Assembly: GCA_964503615.1 (NCBI GenBank)
Contig: CAZDBA010000133.1
Coordinates: 1-13,434 of the forward strand
DNA length: 13,434 bases
DNA from: CAZDBA01 sp964503615
GTDB taxonomy: Bacteria; Planctomycetota; Planctomycetia; Pirellulales; Pirellulaceae
Direction: 5' to 3'
Shown: positions 13,295 through 13,434 of the stretch, piece after piece
Numbering within the stretch: position 1 is the stretch's first letter
Layout: each line of letters begins with the position of its first letter
Notes under the pieces: model-generated
Database searches by the model: none
Seen by the model: only the letters and a program-made list of their open reading frames with translations
Told to the model about the DNA's origin: nothing
Program-made: the position numbers and the translations under genes

Positions 13295-13434
13295 ATGTGG
13301 CGTAAGAAGTATGTACGGCGATGGCGACGCTTGCTTAATCGCTCGCTAATCGTGAAACCGCTTTGGTCGCCCGTGTGGATCTACCTAGGGCGGAATTTGA
13401 TCTTTTCGATCAGCTTCTTTCGATTCCCGTTTTC
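13295..13434 (+). CDS. 5' part of an unidentified basic, probably membrane-associated protein
   Basis: A frame from ATG at 13295 stays open to the window edge, giving 46 residues. The N-terminus is strongly basic and Trp-rich (MWRKKYVRRWRR), followed by a hydrophobic, aromatic stretch (about residues 18-46, including WIYLGRNLIFSISFF) that could be a membrane segment. It begins 7 bases after the lipoprotein stop and may be its operon partner. The fragment is short, lacks a clear Shine-Dalgarno and has no recognised homology, so the call is tentative. Confidence 0.45.
   Translation, partial: MWRKKYVRRWRRLLNRSLIVKPLWSPVWIYLGRNLIFSISFFRFPF

Overview
The window looks like a planctomycete chromosome, probably of the Pirellulales/Rhodopirellula type. 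The evidence is a DUF1559 protein with a type IV-pilin-like N-terminus, followed directly by a small lipoprotein, and a very long RTX protein that carries an LEPRxLL-like motif (LEQRMMLSG) near its N-terminus. Shine-Dalgarno sequences are weak at most starts, which also fits. No rRNA, tRNA, CRISPR array, transposase or phage gene was seen.

Layout, left to right. (1) The 3' end of an unidentified helical protein (+), converging on a minus-strand pair: a small C-terminally anchored membrane protein and an isoprenylcysteine/phospholipid methyltransferase-like membrane protein. (2) A 423-base gap holding a terminator-like hairpin. (3) A plus-strand housekeeping run: prfA (release factor 1), a CPA1/NhaP-type Na+/H+ antiporter, prmC (which methylates the release-factor GGQ glutamine) and a xerD-type recombinase. 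prfA and prmC belong to one pathway, with the antiporter between them. (4) A 1581-codon minus-strand gene ending in a well-formed intrinsic terminator. (5) A 504-base gap holding what looks like a decayed, frameshifted fragment of an OmpP1/FadL-like outer-membrane barrel, plus a small palindrome. (6) A plus-strand DUF1559 gene, a small lipoprotein gene, and the start of another reading frame cut by the window edge.

The giant protein is the main point of interest. Its parts in order are: an N-terminal charged region with the LEPRxLL-like motif; a short RTX calcium-binding block; a closing module; a Pro/Ala-rich linker with a duplicated 10-residue motif; a 600-residue RTX block containing an almost perfect 297-bp (11 x 9 residues) tandem amplification; a second closing module; and 114 uninterrupted pentapeptides of the form G-[F/L/Y]-[D/N]-x-x. 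Gly at position 1 and Asp/Asn at position 3 never fail in the 114 units. The pattern does not fit the classical A(D/N)LXX pentapeptide repeat, and I cannot assign it to a named family. It is the best candidate here for something undescribed, probably a secreted or surface-exposed calcium-responsive repeat protein, but its function is inference only.
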